From positions 1-53,477 of the forward strand of contig JAFSKR010000026.1 in the NCBI GenBank assembly GCA_017448825.1: DNA of 53,477 nucleotides, written 5' to 3'. Within the stretch, counting starts at the first letter, position 1. Each line of letters starts with the position of its first letter. Positions 49,365 to 53,477 of the stretch are shown here, one piece after another. The DNA is from Bacteroidaceae bacterium. GTDB taxonomy: Bacteria; Bacteroidota; Bacteroidia; Bacteroidales; Bacteroidaceae. Both the position numbers and the translations under genes were made by a program. The notes under the pieces are model-generated. The model ran no database searches. It saw only the letters and a program-made list of their open reading frames with translations, and was not told the origin of the DNA.

Positions 49365-52300
49365 GTTGTTTCTGATAGTGCAAAGATACTAATTTGTAAG
49401 CAATTCACAACCAGCCACTTGCCCTGCTCCACGGAGGAAGGTTGTTTCTGATAGTGCAAAGATACTAATTTGTAAGCAATTCACAACATCTGTATCGGTG
49501 CCATGTCGTAAGCGAGGGTTGTTTCTGATAGTGCAAAGATACTAATTTGTAAGCAATTCACAACTGTATGGGACGAAAATCCTCACAGCGTGGAGTTGTT
49601 TCTGATAGTGCAAAGATACTAATTTGTAAGCAATTCACAACCTTCCACAGACTCCACCAGCGGCGGCGGTAGTTGTTTCTGATAGTGCAAAGATACTAAT
49701 TTGTAAGCAATTCACAACAGGTGAAGGAGGAGAAGGCCGAAACCGTGGTTGTTTCTGATAGTGCAAAGATACTAATTTGTAAGCAATTCACAACTAACCC
49801 ACGGGCCGGGTGTTCGCTGGCAAGTTGTTTCTGATAGTGCAAAGATACTAATTTGTAAGCAATTCACAACGCAGTTGCAGTTTGATGTAATTGAGGTTAA
49901 GTTGTTTCTGATAGTGCAAAGATACTAATTTGTAAGCAATTCACAACTCTGTGAAAAAGGGTGAGTGTGATGTTCGGGTTGTTTCTGATAGTGCAAAGAT
50001 ACTAATTTGTAAGCAATTCACAACTGGCGGTCATGTCTTTGCGACGAAGTGGGCGTTGTTTCTGATAGTGCAAAGATACTAATTTGTAAGCAATTCACAA
50101 CCCTCGTGTGTATCAAGAGCGCAGAGCGTATGTTGTTTCTGATAGTGCAAAGATACTAATTTGTAAGCAATTCACAACCAATGGTGCATTCTCTCCCATC
50201 TACATGGTGTTGTTTCTGATAGTGCAAAGATACTAATTTGTAAGCAATTCACAACTAGCGTTTAATCCTTCTCGTAGTAGGTCTTGTTGTTTCTGATAGT
50301 GCAAAGATACTAATTTGTAAGCAATTCACAACCCGTCGCCGAGTTGCCCCAGCGCAGCCAGCGGTTGTTTCTGATAGTGCAAAGATACTAATTTGTAAGC
50401 AATTCACAACACATGAAGCCCACGTTGTCGGCTACGAGGTGTTGTTTCTGATAGTGCAAAGATACTAATTTGTAAGCAATTCACAACACTTTCTTGATGC
50501 CACGCTCCTGCATGGTGTTGTTTCTGATAGTGCAAAGATACTAATTTGTAAGCAATTCACAACACCTCCCAATAGATGCACTCCTTCCCGTTGGTTGTTT
50601 CTGATAGTGCAAAGATACTAATTTGTAAGCAATTCACAACCTCGCTCGTCTTGGCTGTCACCATTCCCGTGTTGTTTCTGATAGTGCAAAGATACTAATT
50701 TGTAAGCAATTCACAACCTGCTGCTGCTTTGTTTGCTGCTGTTTTTTGTTGTTTCTGATAGTGCAAAGATACTAATTTGTAAGCAATTCACAACGTCGAG
50801 GGAAAACAATGTTGCGAAGTTAGCGTTGTTTCTGATAGTGCAAAGATACTAATTTGTAAGCAATTCACAACCGGCTGCTGTTGTTTGCGCTGTTTGCGCT
50901 GGTTGTTTCTGATAGTGCAAAGATACTAATTTGTAAGCAATTCACAACGTGCTGCGTTATCAACTACGGCGGCGGGGGTTGTTTCTGATAGTGCAAAGAT
51001 ACTAATTTGTAAGCAATTCACAACATATCTTCTAAAGATTTTGCCGAAGATACGGTTGTTTCTGATAGTGCAAAGATACTAATTTGTAAGCAATTCACAA
51101 CTATACTGGTGCAGTGCCTCCAGTGTCCACTGTTGTTTCTGATAGTGCAAAGATACTAATTTGTAAGCAATTCACAACAGTGCGCCGTAGGCTTCGTCCC
51201 GGCTGGCAGTTGTTTCTGATAGTGCAAAGATACTAATTTGTAAGCAATTCACAACTAATAATGTCCTGATTGAAACCCTTCCTATGTTGTTTCTGATAGT
51301 GCAAAGATACTAATTTGTAAGCAATTCACAACGTATGAGAGTGTTTAATCTTCAATTTCTAAGTTGTTTCTGATAGTGCAAAGATACTAATTTGTAAGCA
51401 ATTCACAACACTTATTTTTGTCGTACCAAAACATTATCGGTTGTTTCTGATAGTGCAAAGATACTAATTTGTAAGCAATTCACAACCGACCACCTCTGCC
51501 CACTCCTGCGTAGGAGGTTGTTTCTGATAGTGCAAAGATACTAATTTGTAAGCAATTCACAACATGCTATCCGTGAGTATGCGGAACTGAGCGGTTGTTT
51601 CTGATAGTGCAAAGATACTAATTTGTAAGCAATTCACAACTTGTCCTTGGAGCGTAGCGAAGAGGGCGTGGTTGTTTCTGATAGTGCAAAGATACTAATT
51701 TGTAAGCAATTCACAACACCGTTCCGTTTGGCCGCCACAAAAGACGGGTAGTTTCTGATAGTGCAAAGATACTAATTTGTAAGCAATTCACAACCTCCGC
51801 GATGTCTGCACCTTCAACCGCTAGTTGTTTCTGATAGTGCAAAGATACTAATTTGTAAGCAATTCACAACAGGGATATGCAACGACAGATGCCGCCACTG
51901 GTTGTTTCTGATAGTGCAAAGATACTAATTTGTAAGCAATTCACAACTCTGCACTTTTTCTTTTCAAAGGTACGAAAGTTGTTTCTGATAGTGCAAAGAT
52001 ACTAATTTGTAAGCAATTCACAACCAGTAGGCGCAGGACTGTCAATCGACGAGTGTTGTTTCTGATAGTGCAAAGATACTAATTTGTAAGCAATTCACAA
52101 CACGTGTCGAGGAAGGCAGGGCTGCGCGGCAGTTGTTTCTGATAGTGCAAAGATACTAATTTGTAAGCAATTCACAACGTGTAGAGTTCGGCTTTCTGTT
52201 GCGACACTGTTGTTTCTGATAGTGCAAAGATACTAATTTGTAAGCAATTCACAACCATTCTGCGACAAGAGACCGAACACGATGCGTTGTTTCTGATAGT

Positions 52301-53477
52301 GCAAAGATACTAATTTGTAAGCAATTCACAACTGTCAGTCCGTACTTGTCATTGAACATTATGTTGTTTCTGATAGTGCAAAGATACTAATTTGTAAGCA
52401 ATTCACAACAGACTGTCATTGTGGGAGATGTGCAGGAAGTTGTTTCTGATAGTGCAAAGATACTAATTTGTAAGCAATTCACAACTCGCTTGGCTTTGTT
52501 AAACAAGGTGATAATGTTGTTTCTGATAGTGCAAAGATACTAATTTGTAAGCAATTCACAACTAAAATTGAAAAACATTCATTGGCGCAGAGTTGTTTCT
52601 GATAGTGCAAAGATACTAATTTGTAAGCAATTCACAACTGGTGAAGTGCGATTCCATCAAGGACGACAGTTGTTTCTGATAGTGCAAAGATACTAATTTG
52701 TAAGCAATTCACAACTGCTCGAAGATGGGGGAGCGGGCGGTCTCGTTGTTTCTGATAGTGCAAAGATACTAATTTGTAAGCAATTCACAACGGTTGTTAA
52801 TAAGGGCAGGCTGCGGCAAGGTTGTTTCTGATAGTGCAAAGATACTAATTTGTAAGCAATTCACAACTTGCAGTGTTGTGTAGTGCTGCACGGAATTGTT
52901 GTTTCTGATAGTGCAAAGATACTAATTTGTAAGCAATTCACAACTATATTATTGTGAAACGTATTGAAAAACAAGTTGTTTCTGATAGTGCAAAGATACT
53001 AATTTGTAAGCAATTCACAACTCGCGGATGTCCTGCCACATGCGGCGTGTGTTGTTTCTGATAGTGCAAAGATACTAATTTGTAAGCAATTCACAACTTG
53101 GAATGTTGGCAGCAGTATTGGGATAAAGTTGTTTCTGATAGTGCAAAGATACTAATTTGTAAGCAATTCACAACTAGTAATCATCCGTTGAGGTACATGC
53201 AATTGTTGTTTCTGATAGTGCAAAGATACTAATTTGTAAGCAATTCACAACTAAGTGGCGGGGTTAGTGTTGTCGTGTGTAGTTGTTTCTGATAGTGCAA
53301 AGATACTAATTTGTAAGCAATTCACAACGCCTTTGGCGGCGGCATCTGTGCGGCCTGTGTTGTTTCTGATAGTGCAAAGATACTAATTTGTAAGCAATTC
53401 ACAACCCACCCGTGTACCTATGTCGATACTCGCATGTTGTTTCTGATAGTGCAAAGATACTAATTTGTAAGCAATTC
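49365..53477 (-). CRISPR. type II-C CRISPR array, 54 repeats (last one cut), 53 spacers
   Basis: Repeats of 47 bases, plus-strand form beginning GTTGTTTCTGATAGTGCAAA and ending TAAGCAATTCACAAC, start at 49365, 49441, 49518 and so on to 53435; the last is truncated after 43 bases, so the array continues beyond the window. Spacers are mostly 30 bases, about eleven of 29 and one of 31. All repeats look identical by eye except the one at 51748 (GTAG instead of GTTG at its start). The minus strand is the crRNA sense, judged from the tracrRNA anti-repeat. Each repeat contains TATCTTTG on that strand. The leader-proximal end is probably outside the window to the right (inference). Confidence 0.98.

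Overview
The window comes from a Bacteroidota chromosome, most likely a Prevotella-like member of the Bacteroidales. The evidence is the repeated -7 promoter element TAnnTTTG (with TTTG or TTG 19-20 bases upstream where visible), the 5S rRNA sequence, outer-membrane and HHH proteins of Bacteroidales type, a GH10 xylanase with a C-terminal sorting-like tail, and a 47-nt-repeat type II-C CRISPR system with a large Cas9. Genus is inference. Many genes have a -7 element only 4-15 bases before the ATG, so several mRNAs should have almost no 5' leader. I moved several starts downstream because the longest ORF began with TTG or ran through such a promoter.

Layout. 1-200: 3' end of an rRNA operon (5S) and two terminators. 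281-7754: a PEP/pyruvate-binding protein with receiver-like domains, an O6-alkylguanine transferase, a uracil-DNA-glycosylase-family protein, a serine/threonine symporter (sstT), a glycerate kinase interrupted by a cluster of three palindromes, and next to it a HUH (RAYT/IS200-like) transposase with an extra C-terminal domain. 7844-16625: an SDR oxidoreductase, an outer-membrane barrel protein divergent from a histidine kinase/response regulator pair, trpS, an AlkD-like repair protein, a sugar acetyltransferase and nadD. 16651-25000: poorly characterised envelope proteins, an HHH-barrel protein and a metal-efflux permease fused to an HMA domain. 25000-31400: a defence-like island with a long structured leader, two overlapping adenine-methyltransferase genes, a small gene with vapD, a GIY-YIG/DExH helicase, and a short sRNA. 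31701-35804: recJ-recQ and a TPR protein. 35855-40221: a minus-strand Phe/Tyr operon (pheA, aminotransferase, DAHP synthase/chorismate mutase, tyrA) behind a complete leader-peptide attenuator. 40300-42855: GH10 xylanase. 43106-53477: RhuM fragment, tracrRNA, cas9-cas1-cas2 and an array of 54 repeats cut by the window end.

Main points. (1) The Phe/Tyr operon has an 18-residue leader peptide, MKSWYNTYFYFYFYFSNE, followed by mutually exclusive antiterminator and terminator stems. (2) Every CRISPR repeat, read on the minus strand, carries a Bacteroidota promoter (TTG-19-TATCTTTG), so each crRNA could be made from its own repeat; the tracrRNA on the minus strand next to cas9 has the same kind of promoter. 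(3) Two families of small repeats shape genes: three-palindrome clusters at a 23-25-base period (one inside glycerate kinase), and CT/AG-rich elements with inverted ends that supply stop codons and Shine-Dalgarno-like runs in the Phe/Tyr operon and an in-frame insert in the permease. (4) The methyltransferase/helicase island has a leader with A-B-A'-B' inverted repeats, and a sharp AT-rich patch inside its second methylase gene suggests exchange of the specificity region.
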